DNA of 64,000 nucleotides from DATNPX01 sp036702975 (GCA_036702975.1 DATNPX010000006.1:186001-250000), one strand, 5' to 3'; positions 52,718-60,400 are shown, counted from the stretch's first letter. Translations and numbers: made by a program. The notes: a model not told the origin generated them from the letters alone.

Positions 52718-53559
52718 AGCTTCTGTTTAGTTTATCGTCAGCGGTTGCCCTTTCGTTGTTAGCGCTTGGCGCCACATCTAATGTAGTTTCCGCAGCCGAA
52801 TCAGCCTACGATCGCATTTTACGAACGGGTACGATCCGCGCAGCTTATGCAACCTATCCACCGCTCTTGATAAAGGACTCGAACACTGGAAAATTTTCCG
52901 GCCTCGGTTTCGAAGTTCTTGAGCTAACGGCTAAGAAGCTTGGATTGAAACTGCAAATGACGGAAGAAGTCTCTTGGGGCACAATGATCGAAGGACTAAG
53001 AACGAATCGTTACGACATTCTCGCTTGCCCGGTGTGGGCGAACGCGACTAGATCTAGAGCCGCCTATTTCACGCGTCCTCTCTTCTACAGCGTTATTCAC
53101 GCATATGCCAGGACTAGTGACAAACGTTTTGATTCCGACATCAAAGTCTTGAATGATCCCAAATATAAAATTGCCACCATGGACGGTGAAATGGCGGAGA
53201 TGATCACTCAGTCCGATTTCCCGAAAGCCAAGAGATTTAGTTTGCCGCAGATGTCGGATGTTCCCGACATGCTAATGTCCATTGCCATGAAAAAAGCAGA
53301 TGTGACATTCGCAGAGCCGAATGCAGTTTTCTACTTCGAAAAACACAATCCCAACGCACTGCGCGATATTACGCCGAAAAGGCCCTTGAGAATATTTCCC
53401 AACGTGTTTATGTTCAACATTGGGGAAGACAAGCTAAAATCGATGCTAAATACCACCCTTGACGAAATAAGCAATGATGGCGAACTCGATTCAATCATCA
53501 ATAAGTATGAACCATTCAAGGGAGACTATCTGAGAGTTGCTGCGCCATACCAAAGGTAG
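52714..53559 (+). CDS. Periplasmic solute-binding protein, SBP_bac_3
   Basis: The 281-residue protein has a signal peptide (about 1-27, ending VVSAAES). A type II binding fold follows: RILRTGTIRAAYATYPPLLI, GKFSGLGFEVLELTAKKLGL, EEVSWGTMIEGLRTNRYDIL and KADVTFAEPNAVFYF. This is the amino-acid binding family. It captures the ligand and delivers it to the permease. A second, related binding protein follows directly (53537), overlapping by 23 nt, suggesting gene duplication. The ligand is unknown. Confidence 0.93.
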   Translation: MKLLFSLSSAVALSLLALGATSNVVSAAESAYDRILRTGTIRAAYATYPPLLIKDSNTGKFSGLGFEVLELTAKKLGLKLQMTEEVSWGTMIEGLRTNRYDILACPVWANATRSRAAYFTRPLFYSVIHAYARTSDKRFDSDIKVLNDPKYKIATMDGEMAEMITQSDFPKAKRFSLPQMSDVPDMLMSIAMKKADVTFAEPNAVFYFEKHNPNALRDITPKRPLRIFPNVFMFNIGEDKLKSMLNTTLDEISNDGELDSIINKYEPFKGDYLRVAAPYQR

Positions 53560-54406
53560 CACCCACAAACTGTTTTGGCTTCATTGCTTGATTTCGATCG
53601 GGATGATCGCCCTTTGTGGCTGTTCGAATTCTTCTTCTGAGCACAAATCGGTATCTGTCTTTGAGCGAGTAAAGCAACACGGTACCATCCGTTGCGGCTA
53701 CTGCATATACAATCCAGGTTGTATGAAAGATCCGAACACCGGGAAACTGTCAGGCATTGGCGTCGATGCACTGCAATTGGTGGCAAAGCAAAATGGATTG
53801 AAGGTTGACTGGGTCGAAGAAGTCGGCTGGGGCACCATGATAGAAGGCTTGCAAACCGACCGCTATGACATTATGGCGACGCCGATCTGGCCATCTAGCG
53901 ATCGCGAAAAACTTGCTGACTTCGGCGGGGCGCTATACTTCAGTCCGGTCTATGCTTACGTCAAAGGAGGCAATCAGAAGCTCGTTGGTTCGAACTTGAG
54001 CGTTATGAATTCGCCGAAGTATTCCATGGCAAGCATTGATGGTGCGACAGCTGAAGTGATAGCTCAAAAGGATTTTCCGAAAATTCGGCGAGTCTCATTG
54101 CCGCAACTCAGTGACTTCAGCCAATTGCTTTTGACGGTATCGACAGGGAAAGCGGACGTCACCTTCACAGAGCCCGCGGACGCGGCACTGTTCATGAAAC
54201 ATAATCCTGGAGCAGTTGAAAAGGTTGGCGAGCCGGTAAGGGTCTTCTCTAATTGTTGGATGTTTCGCAAAGGTCAGCCTGAGTTCAAGAAACTGATTGA
54301 TGATGGTATCGAGAAGATCACAGAAACCGGGGAATTGGAGCAGATAGTCAAAAAGTATGAACCGGAGGCGAACATTCTGCTCCGGCGAGAACCCCAAGCG
54401 CACTGA
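53537..54406 (+). CDS. Second SBP_bac_3 solute-binding protein, lipoprotein
   Basis: The 289-residue frame begins with TTG at 53537, 23 nt inside the previous gene. A lipobox-like segment (SIGMIALCGC) shows it is a lipoprotein anchored at the outer face of the membrane. The fold matches the preceding gene: GKLSGIGVDALQLVAKQNGL, EEVGWGTMIEGLQTDRYDIM and KADVTFTEPADAALF. The two are paralogous, with clearly different ligand-binding loops, for example an extra Cys pair near RCGYCIYNPGC here. It may alter the specificity of the same transporter. Confidence 0.9.
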   Translation: MLRHTKGSTHKLFWLHCLISIGMIALCGCSNSSSEHKSVSVFERVKQHGTIRCGYCIYNPGCMKDPNTGKLSGIGVDALQLVAKQNGLKVDWVEEVGWGTMIEGLQTDRYDIMATPIWPSSDREKLADFGGALYFSPVYAYVKGGNQKLVGSNLSVMNSPKYSMASIDGATAEVIAQKDFPKIRRVSLPQLSDFSQLLLTVSTGKADVTFTEPADAALFMKHNPGAVEKVGEPVRVFSNCWMFRKGQPEFKKLIDDGIEKITETGELEQIVKKYEPEANILLRREPQAH

Positions 54407-54464
54407 TTGCAAGTGCTTTCAAATCTAACAGACAAATAGTTTTGAGCGATGCAGATTCACTTAA

Positions 54465-55127
54465 ATGATTGAGCAAACCCTGGGCGACTTACTACAAATG
54501 ATTAGAACAAAGTACGGACAGTGCCGTACCTATTTTGACTCCGGCTGTGCCTCTGTACCGACCGGAGATAAGGAGCATCCGTCTTTCGATTTTTCCTTTC
54601 GAACTTTTTTTCAGAGACCGTATAATTTTCGGTTCGAATGGGCGCACAAGTTTGCCGTCGGTCACGATGCTTCTGGTTCTTACATTGAAAGTGTTGGTGA
54701 AAAGTCACCACTCTCAGACGCGAAAGATTTAGCTACGCTCGCACCGCCCGGAGCGATACGAAATATATGGGCGCTTTTAGTCAACGATGGCGAGACAATT
54801 CTCTCTGGAGACGAGATCTCGATTACCTCTCACTCTGAGTTTGGAGTTGAGCTCTGCCACGTTTTGGAGATCACTGGTTATCGAAGAGACTTGTATAAGT
54901 TGCTCGTTTCAAAAGAGGGTGTCATTCTTCAAATCAAGCACACACCAGCATGGATGAAAGGACAATATATTGAAATAGATCACGAGTTGCATTTGCGCGA
55001 AAGCTGCTTGAGCAAAGCCCTGGAACGTGAAGATCAATATGTTCAACAGACCGAGAGATTCATTCGGCTATATAGCTTCGATACAACAGATTTTGATTGC
55101 GAACTACCTGCATACGAAACCTATTAA
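54465..55127 (+). CDS. Unknown protein with LolA-like beta pattern
   Basis: The 220-residue protein has no signal peptide. The pattern CRTYFDSGCASV, then FDFSFRTFFQRPYNFRFEW, resembles the LolA/outer-membrane lipoprotein-sorting fold ('..FxTyFxRPxxFRFEw'). The second half (ISITSHSEFGVELCHVLEIT, RRDLYKLLVSKEGVILQIKH) continues as beta strands. Without a signal peptide a LolA role is doubtful. It follows the binding-protein gene by 58 nt on the same strand but shows no link to transport. Treat as a conserved unknown. Confidence 0.6.
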   Translation: MIEQTLGDLLQMIRTKYGQCRTYFDSGCASVPTGDKEHPSFDFSFRTFFQRPYNFRFEWAHKFAVGHDASGSYIESVGEKSPLSDAKDLATLAPPGAIRNIWALLVNDGETILSGDEISITSHSEFGVELCHVLEITGYRRDLYKLLVSKEGVILQIKHTPAWMKGQYIEIDHELHLRESCLSKALEREDQYVQQTERFIRLYSFDTTDFDCELPAYETY

Positions 55128-55339
55128 ACCGTAGTAGACATCGAAGAGCATTCTTCCAGTCTACAACTGTGAGGAAAAGTGTGCCAATCAGTCCGAAGAC
55201 CCCATCACAGACAAAAATCGACTGCGTTTATGGATTGTTGTCAACCGGAACTCGGCCAAAGTCTTTATTTTTAGGTCCGATTCGTTCATCAACCGAGGCG
55301 TTCAATCTCCACGGAATGGTAGGGCGGTGGGCTCAACTT

Positions 55340-55504
55340 TTATCGAGCAATCTGCTTCATATAGTCAGGCGACTGCATTGTCGGGCCGCGACTGTCGCGG
55401 ATGACACGACAGGGAAGTGGAGCAAACCAATAATATACGAAGCCAGCAAGCGCACAGAGAACAACGCAGGCAAGTCCAATGATGGTGAGGTTGCTCCGTT
55501 TCAC
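55340..55504 (-). CDS. Small membrane protein, 54 residues
   Basis: From a GTG at 55504, whose GTGA overlaps the stop of the upstream small gene, this encodes 54 residues. It has one membrane helix (NLTIIGLACVVLCALAGFV), preceded by KRS and followed by a polar tail ending KQIAR. The opening 'K-R/K-x-N-L-(T/S)' with hydrophobic helix matches the 39-residue protein at 56465-56584 and a decayed copy at 56960-57205, so these are a paralogous family. Function is unknown. Confidence 0.6.
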   Translation of the reverse strand: MKRSNLTIIGLACVVLCALAGFVYYWFAPLPCRVIRDSRGPTMQSPDYMKQIAR

Positions 55505-55695
55505 TGAATACCCCTTCCTCGTTGGTCAAGGTAATATTGCATGGTGTCGCTCCGATCTCGCTCTTGCTCACCCCATTTTATTAACCAGCAAGCCACGCTA
55601 ACAGCCAGGCACATTATCGCGATAACCACTGCTAAACACATTGCGAGAATTTTGAGGATACGGCGATTGTCATTCATACCGGGAGCGTGCGACAA
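55501..55695 (-). CDS. Small membrane protein, 64 residues
   Basis: This 64-residue frame begins with a GTG at 55695 (an ATG at 55677 is an alternative) and has one strong membrane helix (LKILAMCLAVVIAIMCLAVS), then WLIKWGEQERDRSD and a polar tail. A perfect palindrome, AGGTAAATTACCT, lies at the 5' end (minus strand, 55695-55707). Its stop overlaps the next GTG (GTGA), so translation of the two small genes is coupled. No family is recognised. Confidence 0.6.
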   Translation of the reverse strand: MSHAPGMNDNRRILKILAMCLAVVIAIMCLAVSVACWLIKWGEQERDRSDTMQYYLDQRGRGIQ

Positions 55696-55701
55696 GGTAA
55701 T

Positions 55702-56004
55702 TTACCTCGTTCCATATGTTTCCGCAAACAAACCAAAATTCCACCAGTTCTTTCTCAAATTCTTCAATGCAAGTCTTTCACGATCGTGATGATTCTTTTG
55801 CCACTGCTCGCAGACATAGCCACCGAACAAACCATAACAGACACCGCAACAGAGGCAAAAGACGCAGACTGAAACGGCGATTCCTGTTTCACTTTTGAGA
55901 AGCTTCCATCCTGCCGAGCGAATAAAGGCGGCCGCGCAGAACGACACAAACAACAGTACCGAAACTGCTGCTAACAGTGGAACTAAAGTGAAAGCAGTGT
56001 ACAT
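55702..56004 (-). CDS. Small membrane protein, 100 residues
   Basis: The 100-residue protein has two membrane helices: TLVPLLAAVSVLLFVSFCAA, and GIAVSVCVFCLCCGVCYGLF. It ends in a polar tail rich in Lys, Trp and Asn. The second helix is closely like that of the 67-residue protein at 56676-56879, ending in GVCYG in both. GGAGGA abuts the ATG, an unusually short spacing. The 16-nt stretch holding this ribosome site recurs nearly identically at 55149-55164, pointing to duplication. Function is unknown. Confidence 0.6.
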   Translation of the reverse strand: MYTAFTLVPLLAAVSVLLFVSFCAAAFIRSAGWKLLKSETGIAVSVCVFCLCCGVCYGLFGGYVCEQWQKNHHDRERLALKNLRKNWWNFGLFAETYGTR

Positions 56005-56171
56005 TCCTCCAGTCTACTTCATGTCGAAAAAGTCACTGCAAATTCTTCAATGCGGGATCTACACGACGATCAAACGCGAATCAGCGCGTCCGTCCGATTT
56101 AGTTAGGACGTGGGCTGCACCGAAGTGGTGGCACTTTGCATTTACAAACTTCGCCGGTCAGACTTTGTCGA

Positions 56172-56458
56172 CTACCGTTTCGGTATCGGAGTCAGTTCGA
56201 TAATTCCGTTGAGATTCTGGCACTGAAGGGTGTATTCCCGCCTAGGAGCATAAGACAATGTGCCGCACTTCATAGATTTGCCCCAAACCAAGTAATGGCC
56301 GGAGCTTGTGAACCAATAGACCGTGTTGATGCCAAACCTTGTGCCGACATACTCCATGGCAAGCCAATTACCCACTCCATGGACTAAGCCAACCCGACAG
56401 AGATCACACCTGTAACTACGGCAACGCACACTATGTTGATGGGTTTCTTCTTCGACAT
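56172..56458 (-). pseudogene. Frameshifted small membrane/exported protein gene
   Basis: An ATG at 56458 opens a frame encoding MSKKKPINIVCVAVVTGVIS, a basic start plus membrane helix. It hits a TAG at 56384-56386 after 24 codons. From there another frame runs on to 56172, encoding a Trp/Tyr-rich polar domain (GNWLAMEYVGTRFGINTVYW, then LSYAPRREYTLQCQNLNGII) with no start of its own that includes the helix. One base of insertion or deletion near 56390 would join them into an exported protein of about 95 residues. It may be a true mutation or a sequencing error. Confidence 0.5.
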
Positions 56459-56464
56459 AGCAAC

Positions 56465-56584
56465 CTAAAAGATGATCTCGGATGGAAGAGATGAAAGACG
56501 CTCCGACGGACGATAAAACAATCCGGTCAACAAGCATAAGGCAGCTACAACTAGAGCGACGGTTGAGAGGTTGTTCTTCTTCAT
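56465..56584 (-). CDS. Small membrane protein, 39 residues
   Basis: From ATG 56584 a 39-residue protein is encoded, with MKKNN, a membrane helix (STVALVVAALCLLTGLFY) and a short polar tail. The frame extends upstream to 56740 but the extra residues are unstructured and unlike a leader. It belongs to the same K-x-N-L family as the 54-residue protein at 55340-55504. The ribosome site is weak. Confidence 0.45.
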   Translation of the reverse strand: MKKNNLSTVALVVAALCLLTGLFYRPSERLSSLPSEIIF

Positions 56585-56675
56585 TGGCGAAAGCTCACTA
56601 CTTCGGATTTGGCCGGAAGCCTGGACGAACGGAACTCTGCCTGGGATCGCCGAAGGGCTTGCTGTTTTCTTCATT

Positions 56676-56879
56676 CTACATCGCAATTGGTTTACGAGAA
56701 GAACCATAACAAACGCCCGCAATAACACAGAATAGGACACAAGCTATCGAAACTCCAGTTGGGCTTTTCAGTGAGCGTTTGAAAAAGGGAAGAAGAGAGC
56801 CATAGCAAAATAAACCCCAACAAGTAGCAGTGCAGAGCAGAAAGATAAAGCCGAGAAATAAGAGGAGCAGCGAGAGCAT
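56676..56879 (-). CDS. Small membrane protein, 67 residues
   Basis: The 67-residue protein has two membrane helices (LSLLLLFLGFIFLLCTATCW and VSIACVLFCVIAGVCYG) joined by FFKRSLKSPTG, and a short tail. The second helix parallels the one in the 100-residue protein at 55702-56004, including the terminal GVCYG. Both are in the same direction in the same cluster. Function is unknown. Confidence 0.6.
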   Translation of the reverse strand: MLSLLLLFLGFIFLLCTATCWGLFCYGSLLPFFKRSLKSPTGVSIACVLFCVIAGVCYGSSRKPIAM

Positions 56880-56959
56880 GATTCGAGCTTACGGCAACCT
56901 TTTAGGCCTGTACAGACGGTTACCCCCATTACCTGTGGAGCAAAGAAGACAAGCCTCAA

Positions 56960-57205
56960 CTATAAACGGCCTGCGTCAATCGCGACCGGATCTTTTATAA
57001 ACTCGATGTCGGTCGAGGTCTCTTTGATCGGTTGTGCTGGAACGCTGGAGCTATGGTATGTTTTGCAGCGAATGAAATGGGGACGCGTGTTCAATGGCAG
57101 CTGATGACGGGAATGCTTCTTCTCGTTTACTTGTCACCCATACCAAACACCCGCACCCGCACATACGCAAGCAGGCAAAGACCGATGATAGCGAGGTTGT
57201 CTCAC
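56960..57205 (-). pseudogene. Decayed copy of a small membrane protein gene
   Basis: At the 5' end, nucleotides near 57190 match the family start of 55340-55504 (AACCTC.CTATCAT-like), and in one frame they encode NLAIIGLCLLAYVRVRVFG. A base shift separates this frame from its GTG at 57205. In the GTG frame a TGA interrupts after AGVWYG, and beyond it a polar tail continues to a TAG at 56960-56962. At least one frameshift and one stop break the gene. Confidence 0.45.
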
Positions 57206-57216
57206 AGATTGCGTTC

Positions 57217-57741
57217 TTATTGCCTCGTTAAGGCCACAATAAGATCAGCTTCCTCGGGAAATTGGTTGGAAAGCTCCGAACACAGACCTTCTTCGTAGTC
57301 CGCGAAATCAAAACCAGGCGCCACAGTACAACCTAACAGAGCAAAACCCGCTACCCCGGCACTGTTACTTATAGGCTTGAGACGAAATCCCTGCCATGAG
57401 TTGGCCGGCACTACATATTGTGGAGATTCTCCTAGTTCAAGGCGATTTCCAATTGTTATGCGCCGGCTGGTCAAGACTGGTTCGGAAAAGAGCTGTAACA
57501 TCTCCACTGAGTCTCCTGCATAAAAATGGAATATTTCGTCCGTGCAAATGCGGTGCATGCATGAGAAACGGTCGCCAACCAAGAGGTAGTAGATGCAAGT
57601 GGATGCAGATCGTGCACCAGTGTACACCGGTGGCAAATCGCTTTGCATAAGGGAGACCGAGCTGCGATAGGTCTCCCGGTAGAAACCACCTTCGGGATGA
57701 GGCACCAAATTTAGTTGTTCAATCAGGTCGTCCGCTGTCAC
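57217..57741 (-). CDS. Cupin protein of the DUF985 (cupin_5) family
   Basis: The 174-residue protein starts at GTG 57741 (AGAGGA 8 nt upstream). It opens with LIEQLNLVPHPEGGFYRETY, a hallmark of the family, followed by STCIYYLLVGDRFSCMHRIC, DEIFHFYAGDSVEML and VVPANSWQGFRLKP. It ends with LLGCTVAPGFDFADYE. The barrel resembles plant YML079-type cupins. His and Glu residues could bind a ligand, but catalytic function is unknown. It heads the series of minus-strand small genes. Confidence 0.9.
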   Translation of the reverse strand: MTADDLIEQLNLVPHPEGGFYRETYRSSVSLMQSDLPPVYTGARSASTCIYYLLVGDRFSCMHRICTDEIFHFYAGDSVEMLQLFSEPVLTSRRITIGNRLELGESPQYVVPANSWQGFRLKPISNSAGVAGFALLGCTVAPGFDFADYEEGLCSELSNQFPEEADLIVALTRQ

Positions 57742-58003
57742 GTTTGATTTCCTCTTCGCTTCTGTTGGGAGCGTTCATTCTCTCACATATGCCGAAGGGG
57801 ACCAGAACATTCCAGTCTTATCGACCTTCTTGCCTCTCGCCATGAGATACCAGTCGATTCATGAGTGCCAAAATTAACGACTGATTAAGGTGTCGTCTGA
57901 ATGGAACGCAGTGCTGCTGTGCATTTGTGGACGGGACGAACCTATCGAAACGGCTCTAGATGACCCACAGAAGACCGCGCGGTAGAATTAACCACTTGAT
58001 GTC

Positions 58004-58654
58004 TTAACTTAGATTGTCGGACATCCAGCGACGCAAATCAGTGGGTAGGCGTCTCTCATGTACTGTCTGAACGAGATGTTTAAATGCTGTTTCACCCAAC
58101 TCGTCAAGCAGTGATTGATAAGCTCTGCCGCCTTTATTGAGCAAAGATTTTAACCTTCTGAGTCGACACTCGGGTGCGAGAACTGCTTCTAACTCGGTTA
58201 GTACATCAATCAGTTCGACGCGACCAGTGGTGTGCCTACGGTCTTCGCTTTCATCTAGATGAAGGTGGAACGGCGGATGTTGGGCATCCCATGTTTCTCC
58301 CATTTTTTCAGGGTGGAAGTCGTATCTTATGTAGGTTGCAGCATTGCCATCAGGTGGTTGTATTACGAAACTGTATTCGGTCAAGTATGCGAAGGCGCCA
58401 TCATTGTCGCTGACCAAAAGAACGTCGTCCGCAAAACCGACGTTGATCGGCGGGTCAGCCGAGATGGCGTAACTAACCGAGAGTTGTGAACCGTCTGGAA
58501 AAACGTATGCATTTCGAGTGCGAATAAAAGCGTGGTTTTGGGTAGCGTTTCGTTCATACGAGTGCGGCCTAACACGCAAAGTTCCGTGACTCAAAGCGAG
58601 GCTAAGTGTGGCTTCAATGGTGCTGATGTGCAGGTTGAACCGGGCTTTTGACAC
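58004..58654 (-). CDS. Unknown protein, second gene of a pair
   Basis: The 216-residue protein starts at GTG 58654, 6 nt after the stop of the small basic protein gene. It has a beta-rich N-terminal half with HGTLRVRPHSYERN, VFPDGSQLSVSYAISADPPI and YIRYDFHPEKM, then HPPFHLHLDESEDRRHTTG. A helical C-terminus follows with ECRLRRLKSLLNKGGRAY. The His-rich YDFHP and HPPFHLHL motifs recall metal sites. The pair layout, with a small basic partner first, resembles two-gene modules, but no toxin or antitoxin family is recognised. Confidence 0.65.
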   Translation of the reverse strand: MSKARFNLHISTIEATLSLALSHGTLRVRPHSYERNATQNHAFIRTRNAYVFPDGSQLSVSYAISADPPINVGFADDVLLVSDNDGAFAYLTEYSFVIQPPDGNAATYIRYDFHPEKMGETWDAQHPPFHLHLDESEDRRHTTGRVELIDVLTELEAVLAPECRLRRLKSLLNKGGRAYQSLLDELGETAFKHLVQTVHERRLPTDLRRWMSDNLS

Positions 58655-58660
58655 ACTGCT

Positions 58661-58861
58661 TTAACCAAATCGCCTGTGAAAGGACTGTGCCGCCTCGCTA
58701 ATTTCGTCTTCGGTGAGCACACCGTAACGAGTCAATCCGTACCTCGAGCTTTTCTTTGCCCTTGCCGTTACTTTTTTTCTTGATGCAGCTGTTTTGAGTG
58801 CAGCCGATTTCGAGGCGGCTCGCTTCCCTGTACGCTTTTTTGCTGCTGCATTCTGTGGCAT
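58661..58861 (-). CDS. Small basic protein with histone-tail-like N-terminus
   Basis: This 66-residue protein has a Lys/Ala/Ser/Arg-rich first half (AAAKKRTGKRAASKSAA and onward), like histone H1-type tails. A compact C-terminus follows (RYGLTRYGVLTEDEISEAAQ, then SFHRRFG). The tail suggests nucleic acid binding. It starts a two-gene operon with the unknown 216-residue protein. A perfect TATAAT lies upstream (58889-58894). Confidence 0.65.
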   Translation of the reverse strand: MPQNAAAKKRTGKRAASKSAALKTAASRKKVTARAKKSSRYGLTRYGVLTEDEISEAAQSFHRRFG

Positions 58862-58888
58862 AAACTTACCTTACCAGTCGATGAATGC

Positions 58889-58905
58889 ATTATACCCCAA
58901 AAGGG
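58889..58905 (-). promoter_or_regulatory. Promoter -10 and overlapping dyad for the small basic protein operon
   Basis: On the minus strand TATAAT occupies 58889-58894. It is immediately preceded by CCCTTTTGGGG (58895-58905 on the plus strand as CCCCAAAAGGG), a dyad that could be an operator between -10 and -35. The ATG is only 28 nt downstream of the -10. Confidence 0.5.
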
Positions 58906-59330
58906 CAAAATCGATGGTAGGCGAGTTACCATGCGGGTTGCGAACAGACAAGTAAAAGGAAAAGAGCCAAAAGTATTAGATACTGCCGCATTTCGAATTC
59001 CTCAATAAGGGTTGCATCAAACAGTGTTAGGCAAGGATACGCGCGAGGTTATAAACGACCCCTCGTAACGGTGTCGTGCTTGGGTGCTTTATTAAACTAG
59101 TGGTTAGGGCGCCGTGCCTTGCGCTGCCTCATCACCCGGTAGCATAGCGTGGCGTTTTCGCTAGACAAATGCGTACGTGGTGACAGAACTAAATCGTCTA
59201 CCAATAGCTCGCAATTTTGGTTAGTCTAGATCCTTATGTATAGAGCCGCACCCACACCTCTTACCGGAGCTTGCATTAGATCGGCGGTTTGATATGCACC
59301 TTCTGCTGCACCGTGTGCGAATCAGGCGAG
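58906..59330. other. Non-coding gap
   Basis: No gene or RNA structure with adequate support is seen in this 425-nt stretch. It has no long ORF and no strong repeats. Confidence 0.35.
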
Positions 59331-59641
59331 CTAAGACATAAAGTCTTGCGAAGGTTGCTTTCCTACAGAAACACGAACATTCGCCGTTCTCAGTCCTTGC
59401 TTTAGAGCAGCGCGAATCTCGTCGTCTGTGTATTGGGGTTGGGTGGAGGTAGTTGGACCACGTCGCAATGCTTCTCGGATTTCATCGTCTGTGTAAGAGG
59501 GGCTGAATTGCTTTGTGGACCCGTTGCTATTGCCTGTCGGATCTCGTAGTCTGCATAATCGTTGTTCATTCTTCTCTCGTATTGTTTCGGAGGCGACTGA
59601 AGGTTACCACGCCTAAGATAATCGTAGTCCGCAATAGCCAC
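59331..59641 (-). pseudogene. Frameshifted small repeat protein (EIR repeats)
   Basis: A frame from GTG 59641 (or ATG 59569) encodes DYDYLRRGN and then NNDYADYEIRQAIATGP. Near 59527 the same repeat continues in the -1 frame: SYTDDEIREALRRGP and QYTDDEIRAALKQGL, ending at a TAG at 59331-59333. The common unit is 'Y(A/T)D(Y/D)EIRxA(I/L)xxG'. One base change in length would give a protein of about 103 residues with four repeats. The uninterrupted 79-codon ORF misses two of the repeats. Confidence 0.55.
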
Positions 59642-59689
59642 GGAATCAATCGAGATGGAAAAAGTTACAAGGATAAAGACGAATGGAGT

Positions 59690-60049
59690 TTACTGTCGAT
59701 CGCGGGGCTCAATCTCTATGTCCACAGTTTGATCGTCTACAAGCGAAAGAGTTTCTCTCAGGTAAACGGTGCTCATGATTTCAAGTGTTAGGTACATCTG
59801 CTCTGCCTCGTTATCAAAGTGGTCCTGGCGCATAATGAAGCAGTGCTGACCTTGAATCCAACAATGTTGAAACCGCATATCCGCATGCCTAAAGTCTGCT
59901 CTCACTCGATAGAAATCAGTCAGCAAGACATTTAACGTACCGGGAAGCAGTTTTTCGCCTGCCACAGCTTTGCGGATTACATCTATGAATCCTTTAGTCC
60001 AATCCGTGTTGAGACCCTTACCGGGACGAACTGTGCCCGTAATAATCAT
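59690..60049 (-). CDS. DUF120-like protein (CTP-dependent riboflavin kinase type fold)
   Basis: The 119-residue protein begins ITGTVRPGKGLNTDW, then has LLPGTLNVLLTDFYRV, a core GQHCFIMRQ and a C-terminal LRETLSLVDDQTVDIEI. This order (glycine loop, PGTLNV, LR..L.L.DGd.V.i.i) is that of the archaeal CTP-dependent riboflavin kinase (DUF120). The family's exact catalytic residues cannot be checked by eye. GAGGA precedes the ATG by 4 nt. It is unusual in bacteria and lies within the accessory region. The function is inferred. Confidence 0.6.
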   Translation of the reverse strand: MIITGTVRPGKGLNTDWTKGFIDVIRKAVAGEKLLPGTLNVLLTDFYRVRADFRHADMRFQHCWIQGQHCFIMRQDHFDNEAEQMYLTLEIMSTVYLRETLSLVDDQTVDIEIEPRDRQ

Positions 60050-60153
60050 GAGTCCTCACCGTAAAGGGAATTAGCAGCAGTTATGACATCTTAAGTTGTC
60101 GGCTTCCGATTCCTAAACTTCTCGCATGAGCTCCCAAATTTTGCCGGAGATTT

Positions 60154-60194
60154 AAAAAGCCCCGCATAGCGAGGTGCTGCAGCGGGGCTTTTTT
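60154..60194 (-). terminator. Strong intrinsic terminator, usable in both directions
   Basis: AAAAAGCCCCGC (60154-60165) pairs with GCGGGGCTTTTT (60182-60193), so the GC stem is flanked by A and T runs on both sides. It ends transcription of the microprotein gene at 60193-60273, whose TAA lies in the T-run, and could also stop plus-strand readthrough. Confidence 0.9.
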
Positions 60195-60273
60195 ATCGGG
60201 CTAATCTAGCGGCAACGCCTAACGCAACGATTATTACCGTCGCGGAGACAGTTGCCACGCATGCATCACACAT
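60193..60273 (-). CDS. 26-residue membrane microprotein
   Basis: An ATG at 60273 has an ideal AAGGAGG ribosome site 5 nt upstream and encodes MCDACVATVSATVIIVALGV, then AARLAR and stop. The N-terminus has a C-x-x-C pair before a membrane helix. The TAA overlaps a strong intrinsic terminator, and a promoter-like pair lies about 100 nt upstream (60372-60400). Promoter, ribosome site, ORF and terminator form a complete small unit. No family is known to me. Confidence 0.65.
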   Translation of the reverse strand: MCDACVATVSATVIIVALGVAARLAR

Positions 60274-60371
60274 ACGCGCCTCCTTCTGTTTAGTTGTCGG
60301 AAAAGACCTTGGAAAATCCAAGATCCAGCGCACGTTTAAATGGGAATCACGCCTTCTTTGGCTATGAGAAC

Positions 60372-60400
60372 AGCGTAACGCAAAGCTTGTAGAACGTCAA
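60372..60400 (-). promoter_or_regulatory. Promoter candidate for the microprotein gene
   Basis: On the minus strand TTGACG (60395-60400) is separated by exactly 17 nt from TACGCT (60372-60377). The -35 is near perfect and the -10 is weak. A small hairpin CTTGGA/TCCAAG (60308-60322) lies in the predicted leader. Confidence 0.45.
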
